Positions 17,579-26,859 of a stretch of DNA of 64,000 bases are shown here, in pieces. The position numbers and the translations under genes are program-made. Below the pieces are notes generated by a model. That model made no database searches, was not told the DNA's origin, and worked only from the letters and a program-made list of their open reading frames with translations. Every line of letters starts with the position of its first letter. Positions within the stretch are counted from its first letter, which is position 1. This DNA is from Accumulibacter sp. (GTDB taxonomy: Bacteria; Pseudomonadota; Gammaproteobacteria; Burkholderiales; Rhodocyclaceae), in contig NZ_JAPUVI010000095.1 in the NCBI RefSeq assembly GCF_029255285.1, positions 62,001 to 126,000 of the forward strand, given 5' to 3'.

Positions 17579-19144
17579 TCAGCCTACTCTTGCCAGGCGG
17601 ATCAGCGCGTACTCCATGCTGTCGGAGAGCGCGCGCCAGCTGGCGTCGATGATGTTGGCGTTGGCGCCGACCGTCGTCCAGGCTTCCGTTCCGCTCTGGA
17701 AGTCGATCAGCACACGGGTGTTGGCGGCCGTTCCGGCGGCACCGCCGAGGATGCGCACCTTGTAGTCGGCGAGGCGGACCGTGCGTAGAACCGGATAGTC
17801 GTCGACCAGAGCTTCCTGTAGTGCGGTGGCGAGCGCGTTGACCGGACCGTTGCCTTCGGCGGCGGTGAATTTCACCGTCTGGCCGACCTTGACCTTGACC
17901 GTCGCCTCGGCGACCAGTCCGCGGCCATGCCGCCGTTCGGTGATGGCGAAGTAATCGAGCAGTTCGAAGGGCCGGCGGTAGGTCGGGCTCAGGCGGTGGA
18001 ACATCAGTTCGACACTCGCTTCGGCGGCCTCGAAAGTGAAGCCCTCGTGCTCCAGGTGCTTGATCTGGCCGAGCACGTGCTGCGCCGCCTCGTTGTCGAG
18101 GTCCAGCCCCATGCGGCGCGCTTGCAGGACGATGTTGCCGCGGCCGGACAGCTCCGAGGTCACCGAGCGCATCACATTGCCCACCCGCTCAGGGTCGATG
18201 TGCTGGTAAGTGTCGGGGGATTTCAGAATCGCCGCGACATGGATGCCACCCTTGTGCGCGAAGGCGGAATGACCCGTATAAGGCTGGTGATCGTTGTGCT
18301 TGAGGTTCGCCACTTCGGCGACGTAGCGCGACAGCGTGGTCAGGTCGCGCAGGCGATCGTCCGGCAGCACCGGGTAGCCCATCTTCAGTTGCAGATTGGG
18401 CAGGATGGTCACCAAATCGGCGTTGCCGACGCGTTCCCCATAGCCGTTGATCGTCCCCTGTACCATGGTCGCCCCGGAGCGCACCGCCGCCAGCGAGTTG
18501 GCGACGCCGCAGCCGGTGTCGTTGTGGCAATGCACGCCGATCCGCGAGTCGGACAGCCGTTCGGCGACGGCGCGCGTGATCGACTCCATTTCCCAGGGCA
18601 GTTTGCCGCCGTTGGTTTCGCAGAGCACCAGCCAATCGGCGCCGCCGTCGGCCGCCGCGCGCAGCGTCGCCAAGGCGTAGTCCGGGTTGGCCAGAAACCC
18701 GTCGTAGAAATGCTCGGCGTCGAAAACCACTTCCTTGCCCCGCGCTTTCATCCAGGCGACGCTGTCGCGAATCATCGCCAGGTTTTCCTCGAGCGTCGTC
18801 GACAGCACCTGCGTGACGTGGTAGTCCCAGGCCTTGCCGACCAGAGTGACTACCGGCGTACCGGCGACGACCAGGGCGTGCAGGTTGCTGTCCTCGTCAC
18901 ACGATCCGTTGGCGTTGCGCGTGCGGCCGAAGGCCGCAAGCCGCGCCGGCAGATCGAGGCGGATGGCGCGGGCAAAGAAGTCGGCGTCCTTGGGGTTGGA
19001 ACCCGGCCAGCCGCATTCGATGTAGTGCATGCCGAAGCTCGCCAGGCGCTGCGCGATGGCCAGTTTGTCTTCGACGGACAGCGAGATGTCCTCGCGCTGC
19101 GAACCGTCACGCAGGGTGGTGTCGTAAAGAAAGATCGGAGTCAT
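17579..19144 (-). CDS. cimA: (R)-citramalate synthase
   Basis: About 521 residues from ATG 19144 (a TTG six bases earlier is possible; neither has a clear ribosome site). The HMG-CoA-lyase-like TIM barrel opens with IFLYDTTLRDGSQRED and shows IGVHCHNDTGCGVANSL and VQGTINGYGERVGNADL. The C-terminal half is the LeuA-dimer regulatory domain, usually responsible for feedback control. Length and sequence fit CimA rather than 2-isopropylmalate synthase. It condenses pyruvate with acetyl-CoA to (R)-citramalate, giving a threonine-independent route to 2-ketobutyrate and isoleucine, with LeuCD encoded next in the operon. Confidence 0.94.
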   Translation of the reverse strand: MTPIFLYDTTLRDGSQREDISLSVEDKLAIAQRLASFGMHYIECGWPGSNPKDADFFARAIRLDLPARLAAFGRTRNANGSCDEDSNLHALVVAGTPVVTLVGKAWDYHVTQVLSTTLEENLAMIRDSVAWMKARGKEVVFDAEHFYDGFLANPDYALATLRAAADGGADWLVLCETNGGKLPWEMESITRAVAERLSDSRIGVHCHNDTGCGVANSLAAVRSGATMVQGTINGYGERVGNADLVTILPNLQLKMGYPVLPDDRLRDLTTLSRYVAEVANLKHNDHQPYTGHSAFAHKGGIHVAAILKSPDTYQHIDPERVGNVMRSVTSELSGRGNIVLQARRMGLDLDNEAAQHVLGQIKHLEHEGFTFEAAEASVELMFHRLSPTYRRPFELLDYFAITERRHGRGLVAEATVKVKVGQTVKFTAAEGNGPVNALATALQEALVDDYPVLRTVRLADYKVRILGGAAGTAANTRVLIDFQSGTEAWTTVGANANIIDASWRALSDSMEYALIRLARVG

Positions 19145-19305
19145 GGGCAAGGAGGAAAATCACCAATAATGAGCGCCCGGCATCTTCCCGGACAAGGTAG
19201 CGCACGCGCCGGAAGCCGCAGGCTGCCGGCTGGCGAGCGGACGGCCGGATCCGGCGACGACAGGGGAGGAGGGCGAGGCAGACGGTAGGGCGCGCGGAAG
19301 TCACG

Positions 19306-19344
19306 GCGCCGACCGGGCCGGAGTATCTCCGGCCCGGTCGGCGC
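19306..19344. promoter_or_regulatory. Perfect 18-bp inverted repeat over the cimA promoter
   Basis: The left arm GCGCCGACCGGGCCGGAG and right arm CTCCGGCCCGGTCGGCGC are perfect complements around the triplet TAT. The centre falls on the putative -10 of cimA. There is no following T-tract, so it looks more like an operator or cruciform than an intrinsic terminator of the cytochrome gene (stop at 19441). Confidence 0.7.
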
Positions 19345-19350
19345 TGTCAA
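19322..19350 (-). promoter_or_regulatory. Probable sigma-70 promoter of cimA-leuCD
   Basis: On the minus strand a perfect TTGACA (19350-19345) is followed after exactly 17 bases by GATACT (19327-19322). The start site would be near 19315, giving a leader of about 170 bases before cimA. Spacer and -10 lie inside the perfect dyad. Confidence 0.6.
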
Positions 19351-19440
19351 GCGCCACCAGCGACTGGTCGGCGATCGGCCTTCGGGCAAGGGCGATCCGG
19401 TGACGGCTCGCCGCTTAGCTAGCCGCGCGGGCAGCGATGG

Positions 19441-20172
19441 TCAGGAGGAGGGCTGGCAGAAGCGGGGCTTCACGGACCATTGCCGCAAGCTGCTGGTCAA
19501 GGCCGCCTGGTAGGCTGCGATGGCGATCAACTGAGCGTTGTCGTACCTGGCGATGACGCGCACCATGTCCGGATGGCTGTTGCGGCGCGTTCCGTCACGT
19601 ATCTGGCGCATCTGACGCAGCAGGTAGGCGTAGTGCTGGCCGGCGATCAGCGGGTAGAGTCTTTCTTTGGCGCCGTCGCCGTTGGCACGGTGGCACTGGA
19701 CGCAATCCTTGTCGTAGAGCATTTTGCCGTAAGCCACCAGACTGGCCGCTTCCGGACCTTCGTAGCGTCCGGTGTCGCGCGGCACACAGAGCGTTTCGAT
19801 ATAGGCGGCGACGTCGGCCAGTGCCTGCGCGCTGGCCAATCGTTTGGCGTACGGATACATGGTCGGGTTGTCACGCAAACCGGAACGAATGTCGGCCAGC
19901 TGCTTGACGAGGACGGTCGAATGCTGGCCGGCGAGGCGCGGAACGCTGCCGTCGGGGAGGCCGGCGCCGCTCGCCAGGTGGCAGGTTGCGCACAAGGCTT
20001 CGTAATCGGCCTGACCCGCCTTGGCATTGCCCGGCAGTTTAAGTGCCTGGAACCTCTCGGTGTCCGGCGCATACCATTGGTAGCTCCTGCTTTCGATGCC
20101 CATCGGCTCCCCGATGACCGTACCGGCGGCGGCCAGCGACAGGACGAGGGCGATGCGCGGTGCCTGATACAT
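19441..20172 (-). CDS. Exported diheme cytochrome c (c4-like)
   Basis: 243 residues with a signal-type N-terminus (IALVLSLAAAGTVIGEP) and two class-I heme c sites: CATCH at 61-65 and CVQCH at 157-161. Each half has the VPRLAGQH / YPLIAGQHYAYL pattern with Met ligands expected downstream, typical of periplasmic cytochrome c4 and related diheme electron carriers. It precedes nothing obviously respiratory here; upstream on the same strand are a cupin and an enoyl-CoA hydratase, with a 56-base gap to the cupin gene. Its electron partners cannot be read from the window. Confidence 0.88.
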   Translation of the reverse strand: MYQAPRIALVLSLAAAGTVIGEPMGIESRSYQWYAPDTERFQALKLPGNAKAGQADYEALCATCHLASGAGLPDGSVPRLAGQHSTVLVKQLADIRSGLRDNPTMYPYAKRLASAQALADVAAYIETLCVPRDTGRYEGPEAASLVAYGKMLYDKDCVQCHRANGDGAKERLYPLIAGQHYAYLLRQMRQIRDGTRRNSHPDMVRVIARYDNAQLIAIAAYQAALTSSLRQWSVKPRFCQPSS

Positions 20173-20228
20173 GCCTGTTTCCTTTTACTTGTGTGGCGGA
20201 GACGCGGTATCTTCCGGTCGGCGGGCGT

Positions 20229-20738
20229 TCAATCCTCGCCGTCCCAGTAAGCGACGCTGTCGGCCAGACGGCCGATGTGCGAGAAGCTTCGCTGGTCCTT
20301 GTCGCCGCCGGGAGGCGACCCGGCGAGGACGAAGAACTTGTCGGAATCCGGGTAGAGGCCGATGTCCGGCGCTTCCATGGTCGACACGCACAGGTAGCGC
20401 AGCGCCTCGGACGAGGAGGAGTTGACGACTTGGTGCGCGGTTTCGACGCCGCCCGGCGGCAGCGCCACGACATCGCCGACGCGCAGCGGCAGTTCGCGTT
20501 CGCCAAGACGCAGCCTGCCCTGGCCGGCAAGGACGAAGATCATCTCCTCGTTGACCACATGCGCGTGGTAGGGCCATGCCGCCTTGCCGGGCGGCACGAC
20601 ACACAGGCGGGCGCCCAGTTTGCGCGCTCCGATGCGCGGACCGATCTGCGCCATCGCGGCTTCGAAGCGCTCGCCGTGCTTCTGGACCACCCATTCGAGC
20701 GCGTCCAGGTTGGCGATCGGCATTCCATTTTCGCTCAT
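20229..20738 (-). CDS. Cupin-domain protein
   Basis: 169 residues from ATG 20738, overlapping the enoyl-CoA hydratase stop (ATGA). A single conserved beta-barrel is visible: PYHAHVVNEEMIFVLAGQGRL is the first cupin motif with its metal-binding His/Glu, and GDVVALPPGGVETAHQVVN is the second. It probably binds a divalent metal in the cytoplasm. Specific function is unknown; the C-terminal part (DSDKFFVLAGSPPGGDKD) resembles stand-alone cupins annotated as cupin 2. Co-translation with the enoyl-CoA hydratase suggests a shared catabolic task (inference). Confidence 0.85.
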   Translation of the reverse strand: MSENGMPIANLDALEWVVQKHGERFEAAMAQIGPRIGARKLGARLCVVPPGKAAWPYHAHVVNEEMIFVLAGQGRLRLGERELPLRVGDVVALPPGGVETAHQVVNSSSSEALRYLCVSTMEAPDIGLYPDSDKFFVLAGSPPGGDKDQRSFSHIGRLADSVAYWDGED

Positions 20739-21529
20739 TCCGATTTTCCTTCCGAACGCGGCTGCCGAAACTGCGCCAGCCGCCTGCCCACCTCCGTGAA
20801 GTCGCCGATGCAGGAGTAGGCATTGATCGCTTCCAGGCGCAGAGCGTCGTCGAGCGGCCGACCGATCAGATCGAGCACCGTTTCCTTGGCCGAGCGCACT
20901 GCCCGCTGGCCGTTGCTGCGTATCCGCTGCGCCCAGTCCAGCGCGGTGGCGGCGAGTTCCTGGGGGGCGACGACGGCGCTCACCAGGCGCAAGCGATGCG
21001 CTTCGGCGGCGTCGATCTCACGCCCGGTCAGGGTCAGGTCGAGCGCGACGCCGATGCCGGCGATGGCGACCAGTCGTGCCAGCCCGCCGTCGCCTTGATG
21101 GATTCCCTGCCTGACCTCGAACACACCGAAGCGCGCGGTGTCCGACGCGAGACGGATGTCGCAAGCGAGCGCCAGTTCGAAACCGCCACCGTAGGCGCCA
21201 CCGCCGATCGCCGCGATGACCGGCTTGGCCAGCCGGTGTTGGCCGCGCGTGATGCCGCCGGCGATGCCGAATGCCGCATTGCGCCGCAGATCCCACAGGT
21301 TGGCGTGTTCCCATTTCGGAATCCAGGTCTTCAGGTCGGCGCCAGCACAGAACGCGCGTCCGGCGCCGCTCAGGATGGCGACATCGAGGCTCGCATCGGC
21401 GGCAAAGTCCTGCCAGATGCCGTCGAGCGCCGCATTCAGCGAATCGTCGAGGGCATTCATCGCCTGCGGGCGATTGAGCGTGATGCGCGCGATGCCGTCC
21501 GATTTTTCATAGATCACGTCTTCCGCCAT
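20735..21529 (-). CDS. Enoyl-CoA hydratase/isomerase family protein
   Basis: 264 residues, the usual crotonase length. The fold markers are ITLNRPQAMNALDDSL, the oxyanion-hole segments GAGRAFCAGADLKTW and AIGGGAYGGGFELALACD, then FEVRQGIHQGDGGLARL. In this last segment the place of the second catalytic Glu of hydratases seems to be taken by another residue, so the exact reaction is uncertain. It would act on acyl-CoA esters in the cytoplasm. It is the first gene of a cluster with the cupin and diheme cytochrome, with a likely promoter about 75 bases upstream. Confidence 0.88.
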   Translation of the reverse strand: MAEDVIYEKSDGIARITLNRPQAMNALDDSLNAALDGIWQDFAADASLDVAILSGAGRAFCAGADLKTWIPKWEHANLWDLRRNAAFGIAGGITRGQHRLAKPVIAAIGGGAYGGGFELALACDIRLASDTARFGVFEVRQGIHQGDGGLARLVAIAGIGVALDLTLTGREIDAAEAHRLRLVSAVVAPQELAATALDWAQRIRSNGQRAVRSAKETVLDLIGRPLDDALRLEAINAYSCIGDFTEVGRRLAQFRQPRSEGKSE

Positions 21530-21601
21530 GTTTCCACTCGGGCCTGATTACGATAGGCCATTCGAGCACGCGGCGGGTTGTCGTTCAAACGCAATTTGCG
21601 C

Positions 21602-21630
21602 TCGATACGCATTCTTATGGATCATGTCAA
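21602..21630 (-). promoter_or_regulatory. Likely sigma-70 promoter of the enoyl-CoA hydratase operon
   Basis: A perfect TTGACA (21630-21625) and TATCGA (21607-21602) are separated by 17 bases on the minus strand, ~73 bases before the ATG at 21529. The rest of the gap 21631-22152 holds no gene I can support. Confidence 0.5.
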
Positions 21631-22152
21631 TTAAGGACTTGTCGTCGTCGGAATTCTTTTTTTTGATCTGTATATCGTTGTCTCGCAGTTGAAATTGCAT
21701 TCTCAAAGCGCACTTCCGAAGGCGCGCCAGACGTCTGCCGGAGGCCGCCGGCCGGGGTCGAATGCAGGCACCACTCGGCGCGTCGCCGCCGCTGTTCCCG
21801 CCGGTCGCGCCATGGCGCTCCGCTGTTCGTGATGACCGATACCCGGGTCCGTGCATTGCTGCGCCAACCGCCTGGCTGAGAAGGCTGTGCGACAGGCCAG
21901 CGTCGACCTGCCGATGGCCGGGAGACCTTGCTCACTGCGCCGAGGTCGGCAACAATAGTCCGCACGCTCGTCCAGCGACGAAAATGGCCGATCGGACGAT
22001 GTCCGGGCGGCGGTGGAGTGCCGCTTCCTGACCGCGATAGCGACGCCGGCCAGACCGAAGAGCTTGCGGTTGCGTCAGGCGCTGCCCGCAGGCGCCGACG
22101 GACCGAGCTGTTCAACACTCACCGGGCCAAACCAAGCCAAGGAAAACGCTCC

Positions 22153-23253
22153 ATGTCTGAACTGTTCTCGCCCTTCCAGTTGAAATCCGTCACTCTGCGC
22201 AACCGCATCGCCGTCCCGCCGATGTGCCAGTATTCCGCCGTCGATGGCGTATTGAACGACTGGCATCTGGCGCATTACAGCGGGCTGGCTCGTGGCGGCG
22301 CCGGCCTGGTCATCGTCGAAGCGACGGCCGTTTCTCCGGAGGGCCGTATTACTCCCGGCTGCTCCGGGCTCTGGAACGACGCTCAGGCCCAAGCGCTGGC
22401 ACCGATCGCCGCCGCCATCCGGGCCGCCGGGGCCGTGCCCGGCATCCAGATCGGGCACGCCGGCCGCAAGGCCAGCGCCAACCGTCCGTGGGAAGGCGAC
22501 GACCATATCCCGGACGGCGACGCACGCGGCTGGCCGACGCTCTCGCCGTCGGCCATCGCCTTCGGTGCTCACCTTCCCAAAGTGCCGCAGGCGATGCGCG
22601 AGGAGGACATTGCGCGGGTGCGCGGCGATTTTCGCACCGCCGCCCGACGCGCCCGCGAGGCCGGGTTCGCATGGCTGGAACTTCACTTCGCGCACGGCTA
22701 CCTCGGCCAGAGTTTCTTTTCGGTACACGCCAACCGGCGCCAAGACCGGTATGGCGGGAGCGCCGAGAATCGCAGTCGTTTCCTGCTCGAAACTTTGGCC
22801 GCGGTACGCGAGGAGTGGCCCGAACACTTGCCGCTGACCGCTCGTTTCGGCGTCATCGAGTACGACGGTCGCGACGCGGAAACACTCGCCGAGTCGATCG
22901 CGCTGGCAAAAGCCTTCAAAAGCGGCGGGCTGGATCTGCTCAGCGTCAGCGTCGGCTTCTCGACACTGCAGGCGAACATCCCCTGGGCCCCGGCCTTCCT
23001 CGCCCCGATTGCCGGCCAGGTCCGTCGTCAGGCCGGCATTCCGGTCGCTGCGGCCTGGAGCATCGATGCTCCGGAAACTGCCGAGAGTACGGTCGCTACA
23101 GGACAACTGGATCTGGTGATGGTCGGTCGGGCTCACCTGGCGAATCCGCACTGGCCGTACCATGCCGCGCTCAAACTCAAGGTGGACCGCGCCGCCTGGG
23201 TTCTGCCCGCACCATATGCTCATTGGCTGGCGCGCTACCGGCCCGTGAGCTGA
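22153..23253 (+). CDS. NADH:flavin oxidoreductase, Old Yellow Enzyme family (YqjM-like)
   Basis: 366 residues from ATG 22153 with AAGGAA upstream; the frame is open further 5' but that part is not protein-like. It starts MSELFSPFQLKSVTLRNRI, followed by PPMCQYSA with the YqjM-class active-site Cys (~25). QIGHAGRKAS and the signature HFAHGYLGQSF with YGGSAENRSRF bind FMN and close the TIM barrel. The thermophilic-like OYE class reduces activated C=C bonds of enals, enones or xenobiotics with NAD(P)H. It is a single gene with no co-directional partner. Confidence 0.94.
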   Translation: MSELFSPFQLKSVTLRNRIAVPPMCQYSAVDGVLNDWHLAHYSGLARGGAGLVIVEATAVSPEGRITPGCSGLWNDAQAQALAPIAAAIRAAGAVPGIQIGHAGRKASANRPWEGDDHIPDGDARGWPTLSPSAIAFGAHLPKVPQAMREEDIARVRGDFRTAARRAREAGFAWLELHFAHGYLGQSFFSVHANRRQDRYGGSAENRSRFLLETLAAVREEWPEHLPLTARFGVIEYDGRDAETLAESIALAKAFKSGGLDLLSVSVGFSTLQANIPWAPAFLAPIAGQVRRQAGIPVAAAWSIDAPETAESTVATGQLDLVMVGRAHLANPHWPYHAALKLKVDRAAWVLPAPYAHWLARYRPVS

Positions 23254-23410
23254 GTCACCGCCTACCCGTCGTACGGCGCCCGGCCGCGCAGCCTCCGGTC
23301 CGAGCGGCGGCCGGGGCGAATCGGGCTCGCCGAGCGTGCGGCGTGCGCAGAGCAAACGCGCCGCGCGGCTGAACATTTCCGCGCCCGCGGTCTAACGACG
23401 CCTGCCAGGT

Positions 23411-23656
23411 CTATCCGCGCAACTGCGCAAAGGCGTAGAGCCTCTGAACGGTCCTTGCGATGCGGTGGTGGTCCGGTCTGTCCAAGGTGTCGCTGTACGC
23501 GTGACAGTTCTTGTTCCGCATGAAGGGTGCGTCGGTGACCATGATCGCCGGCATGCCCTCGTTCCAGCAGCTTGGGTGATCCGGAAGATCCACACCTCGC
23601 AGGAGGTGGCACGTTGATGGAGTAGACGGGAAGCGATATCGCGTCCGTCATGGCGG
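23411..23656 (-). pseudogene. C-terminal remnant of an M28-type peptidase, frameshifted
   Basis: The minus strand encodes SLPVYSINVPP in one frame and LLRGVDLPDHPSCWNEGMPA, then IMVTDAPFMRN, HAYSDTLD and IARTVQRLYAF in the next. Together they match the end of an M28 zinc aminopeptidase (the SDH, TD-F-RN and SDT-D motifs). A one-base shift near 23600 breaks it and no N-terminal half is present. A related scrap lies at ~29.7 kb. Confidence 0.65.
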
Positions 23657-23711
23657 AGGTTGTGCAACCCTTTGTAAGAGTTCGCAGGCGATTCCCTTGG
23701 GATGTCGAGTT

Positions 23712-23858
23712 CGGTGTTTCAAATGGAGATAGACCTTGCCGGTCATCCATTCCTCGCCGTCTTTCGCGCAAGGCGGAAATAAGGCGCAGACAGGATGCGG
23801 TATTCGGGAAGATCGAAGCGACGCGGGTGCGGCGCTTGATCTCACGATAGATCTGATC
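23712..23858 (-). mobile_element. C-terminal remnant of an IS256-family transposase
   Basis: The minus strand reads DQIYREIKRRTRVASIFPN then TASCLRLISAL, and after a frame change AKDGEEWMTGKVYLHL. This is the conserved end of IS256/Mutator transposases (REIKRRTRVV-IFPN, then W-TG-YL). No catalytic DDE core and no terminal repeats are visible, so it is a relic. Confidence 0.75.
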
Positions 23859-24228
23859 CCCTGCCGCATGGGAAAAGGTCAGCAGCAGGGCGGGATTGGG
23901 CGGCGTGCTGAGTCAGGCGGGCGACACCGGCGAGCAGCAGGGGACGGCTGGTGATCGCCTCCAGGCGGGCCTTTGCATGCGCTAGGCACCTTGCATCGCA
24001 CCCGGCGAGGACTCCCGGTTGACGATGAGTTGTGGGAGCGACGATACTTACTCGATCGGGAGTGGATTTCCTATCCTTCGTCAGCCCGTCGGGAGCACGT
24101 TCGGTTGCTCTCGTCGGGCGCAGGGTGCTGTCAGACCAGGATGATCCGAGCGTGTCAGCGTTGGTCGGAGCGTCGTGGCCGGCGACAGCGAGTGTTCACG
24201 GTCTGGTCGTCTAGTTGAAGGGAATCGC
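23859..24228. other. Degraded sequence before the sulfatase gene
   Basis: No intact gene is seen. Short open frames on both strands lack start sites and family motifs. The stretch probably combines IS debris with the 5' region of the sulfatase. Confidence 0.35.
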
Positions 24229-26745
24229 ATGGTCAAGCACAGGCAAACCGCTATCGCCGCGACGTTCGCAGCCATCTGGGGAGTGGCCGCTGCCACTGCC
24301 TTCGCGCAGCAGGTCACGGGCACGCCCGGCGCGCCGAGCGCCACGACGACGATTCCGAATACGCAGCTGCCGCCGCCCGACCCGAAGTTTGGCGGCGTGA
24401 TCCACGAGAGCGCGCTGCAATCGAAGGCTTGGTGGCCGCCGCGCGTCGTGCCGCCCCAGGGTGCGCCCAACGTGCTGCTCATCATCACCGACGACGCGGG
24501 CTTTGGGGTGCCAAGCACCTTCGGCGGCGTCATCCCGACGCCGACCATGGACAGTCTGGCGGCCGAAGGCCTACGCTACAACCGCGTGTTCTCCACGGCG
24601 CTCTCGTCGCCGACGCGGGCCGCCCTGATCACGGGACGCAACCACCACTCGGCGGGCTTCGGCGTGATCTCCGAGCAGTCCACCGGCTTCCCCGGCTACA
24701 ACAGCATCATCGGCCGCGACAAGGCCACGATCGGACGTATCCTGAAGGACAATGGCTACGCGACCTCTTGGTTCGGCAAGAACCACAACACGCCAGCCTT
24801 CGCGGCGAGCCAGGCCGGACCGTTCGACCAGTGGCCGACGGGCATGGGCTTCGAGTACTTCTACGGCTTCGTCGGCGGTGACGCCAACCAGTGGCAGCCC
24901 AACCTGTTCCGCAATACGACGCAGATCTTTCCGTTTGAGGGCAAGGCGCCGGGCACTTGGAACCTGGTCACGGCCATGGCCGACGACGCCATCGACTACA
25001 TGACGCGGATGCGCCAGATCGATCCGTCGAAGCCGATCTTCATCAAGTATGCGCCGGGTGCCACGCATGCGCCGCATCACCCGACAAAGGAATGGGTGGA
25101 CAGGATTCGCGCCCTGAAGCTCTTCGACGACGGCTACGAGAAGCTGCGTGAGCGCATCTTCGAGAACCAGAAACGGTTGGGCGTCATCCCCAAGGACACC
25201 GCGCTTGCGCCGTGGCCGAAGGACATTCTCAAGCCCTGGGGCGAGCTCACCGCCGACGAGAAGAAGCTATTCATTCGCCAGGTCGAGATTTTCGCGGCCT
25301 ATGTCGCCTACAACGACCATGAGATCGGGCGCGTCGTCGACCAGTTCAGGAAGCTCGCCGGGGACGACGCCCTGATCATCTACATCAATGGCGACAACGG
25401 CACGTCCGCCGAGGGCGGGCCGCTCGGCACGCCCAACGAGGTCGCGTTCTTCAACGGCTTGAACCAGCTGCCGCCCGAAGTGCAACTCAAGTTCTACGAC
25501 GCGTGGGGAACAGAAGCCACTTACAATCACATGTCGGCTGGCTGGTCATGGGCGTTTGACACTCCGTTCTCCTGGTTCAAGCAGAACGCCTCGGCGCTGG
25601 GCGGCATCAACCAGAACATGGTGGTTTCGTGGCCAGCACGAATCAAGGACAAGGGCGGGCTACGCGAACAGTTCGTGCACGTGATCGACGTGGTGCCCAC
25701 AATCCTCGAGGCGAGCGGCATCAAGGCGCCGCAGATCGTGGACGGCATCAAGCAGGCGCCCATCGAGGGCACGAGTTTCGTTTACACCTTCGACGCGAAG
25801 AACGCCAGCGCGCTGTCGCAGCACAAGACCCAATACTTCGAGATGATGGGGCAGTGGGCGCTCTTCGACGACGGCTGGTTCCTCAGCACCAAGGTCAACC
25901 GCGCCCCGTGGCAGGCCTTCGGACCGGCGAACCCGGACCCGCTGAACAAACAGGTGCTTGAGCTCTACAACCTGAACAAGGACTTCAGCCAGACCGAGGA
26001 CCTCGCGAAGAAGCACCCCGAGAAAGTACGCGAGCTCAAGCAGAAGTTCGTCGCGGAGGCGAAGAAGTATGGGGTGTTTCCGATGGACGCGTCGGTCGCC
26101 GGGCGCATCGTCGCTCCACGTCCGAACATCACCGCGGGGCGTACCGAGTTCGTCTACACCCGGCCAATGGTCGGGCTGCCGCAGGGTGACTCGCCGAACA
26201 TCCTCAACGCCTCGTATGTCTTCACGGCCGACATCGAGGTGCCGCCGGGCGGGGCTGAAGGAATGATTGTGACCTCAGGCGGGCGCTTCGCTGGCTACGG
26301 CTTCTACCTGCTCAAGGGCAAGCCCGTATTCCTGTGGAACCTGGTGGACCTCGAGCGCCTGAAGTGGGAGGCATCCGACGCGTTGCCGCCCGGACGCCAC
26401 ACGGTCGAGTTCGAGTTCAAGTACCAGGGTCTCGGCGCTGCCACGCTGGCGTTCAACGATTTCAGCGGGCTCGGCCAGCCCGGCGTCGGGACCCTGAAGG
26501 TCAATGGCAAGGCGGTAGACAGCAAGCCGATGAAACGCACCCTGCCGATGATTCTGCAGTGGGACGAGAGCTTCGACGTCGGCTCCGACACTCTCACCGG
26601 CGTGAACGACGACGACTACCGGCCGCCCTTCGCCTTGAACGCGAAGCTAAACAAGCTGACCATCAAGGTCGATCGGCCGCAGCTCTCGCCGGCTGACGTG
26701 AAGAGGCTCGAGGCCGCGATGAAGGAGATGGCCCAGCGTGAGTAG
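24229..26745 (+). CDS. Exported arylsulfatase, Ser-type
   Basis: 838 residues from ATG 24229 behind AAGGGA. A signal peptide (to about AFAQQ, residue 27) leads to a sulfatase domain: NVLLIITDDAGFG with the metal-binding Asp pair (88-89), then LSSPTRAALITGRN. In the latter the modifiable residue is Ser126 (S-x-P-x-R), so this is a Ser-type rather than Cys-type sulfatase. INGDNGTSAEGG gives the later metal ligands. The last ~180 residues form an extra C-terminal domain typical of long (~780-850 residue) bacterial arylsulfatases. Ser-type enzymes need a radical-SAM maturase, which is the next recognisable gene. Substrate: a sulfate ester, identity unknown. Confidence 0.93.
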   Translation: MVKHRQTAIAATFAAIWGVAAATAFAQQVTGTPGAPSATTTIPNTQLPPPDPKFGGVIHESALQSKAWWPPRVVPPQGAPNVLLIITDDAGFGVPSTFGGVIPTPTMDSLAAEGLRYNRVFSTALSSPTRAALITGRNHHSAGFGVISEQSTGFPGYNSIIGRDKATIGRILKDNGYATSWFGKNHNTPAFAASQAGPFDQWPTGMGFEYFYGFVGGDANQWQPNLFRNTTQIFPFEGKAPGTWNLVTAMADDAIDYMTRMRQIDPSKPIFIKYAPGATHAPHHPTKEWVDRIRALKLFDDGYEKLRERIFENQKRLGVIPKDTALAPWPKDILKPWGELTADEKKLFIRQVEIFAAYVAYNDHEIGRVVDQFRKLAGDDALIIYINGDNGTSAEGGPLGTPNEVAFFNGLNQLPPEVQLKFYDAWGTEATYNHMSAGWSWAFDTPFSWFKQNASALGGINQNMVVSWPARIKDKGGLREQFVHVIDVVPTILEASGIKAPQIVDGIKQAPIEGTSFVYTFDAKNASALSQHKTQYFEMMGQWALFDDGWFLSTKVNRAPWQAFGPANPDPLNKQVLELYNLNKDFSQTEDLAKKHPEKVRELKQKFVAEAKKYGVFPMDASVAGRIVAPRPNITAGRTEFVYTRPMVGLPQGDSPNILNASYVFTADIEVPPGGAEGMIVTSGGRFAGYGFYLLKGKPVFLWNLVDLERLKWEASDALPPGRHTVEFEFKYQGLGAATLAFNDFSGLGQPGVGTLKVNGKAVDSKPMKRTLPMILQWDESFDVGSDTLTGVNDDDYRPPFALNAKLNKLTIKVDRPQLSPADVKRLEAAMKEMAQRE

Positions 26746-26859
26746 CACGGGCCGAAACGTGCGGTGGCCGGCGTGCTATTCCTGCCGGTTCCGCCTTGTT
26801 CGAGCAGGGGTCAGACATCAGGGAGATCACAGTGAAAGAACTCTCCCCTCAAGCAACAG

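Noticed and set aside
21548-21856. Minus-strand ORF of 102 codons upstream of the enoyl-CoA hydratase
   Set aside because: No ribosome site, mixed composition, and it covers the likely promoter at 21602-21630.
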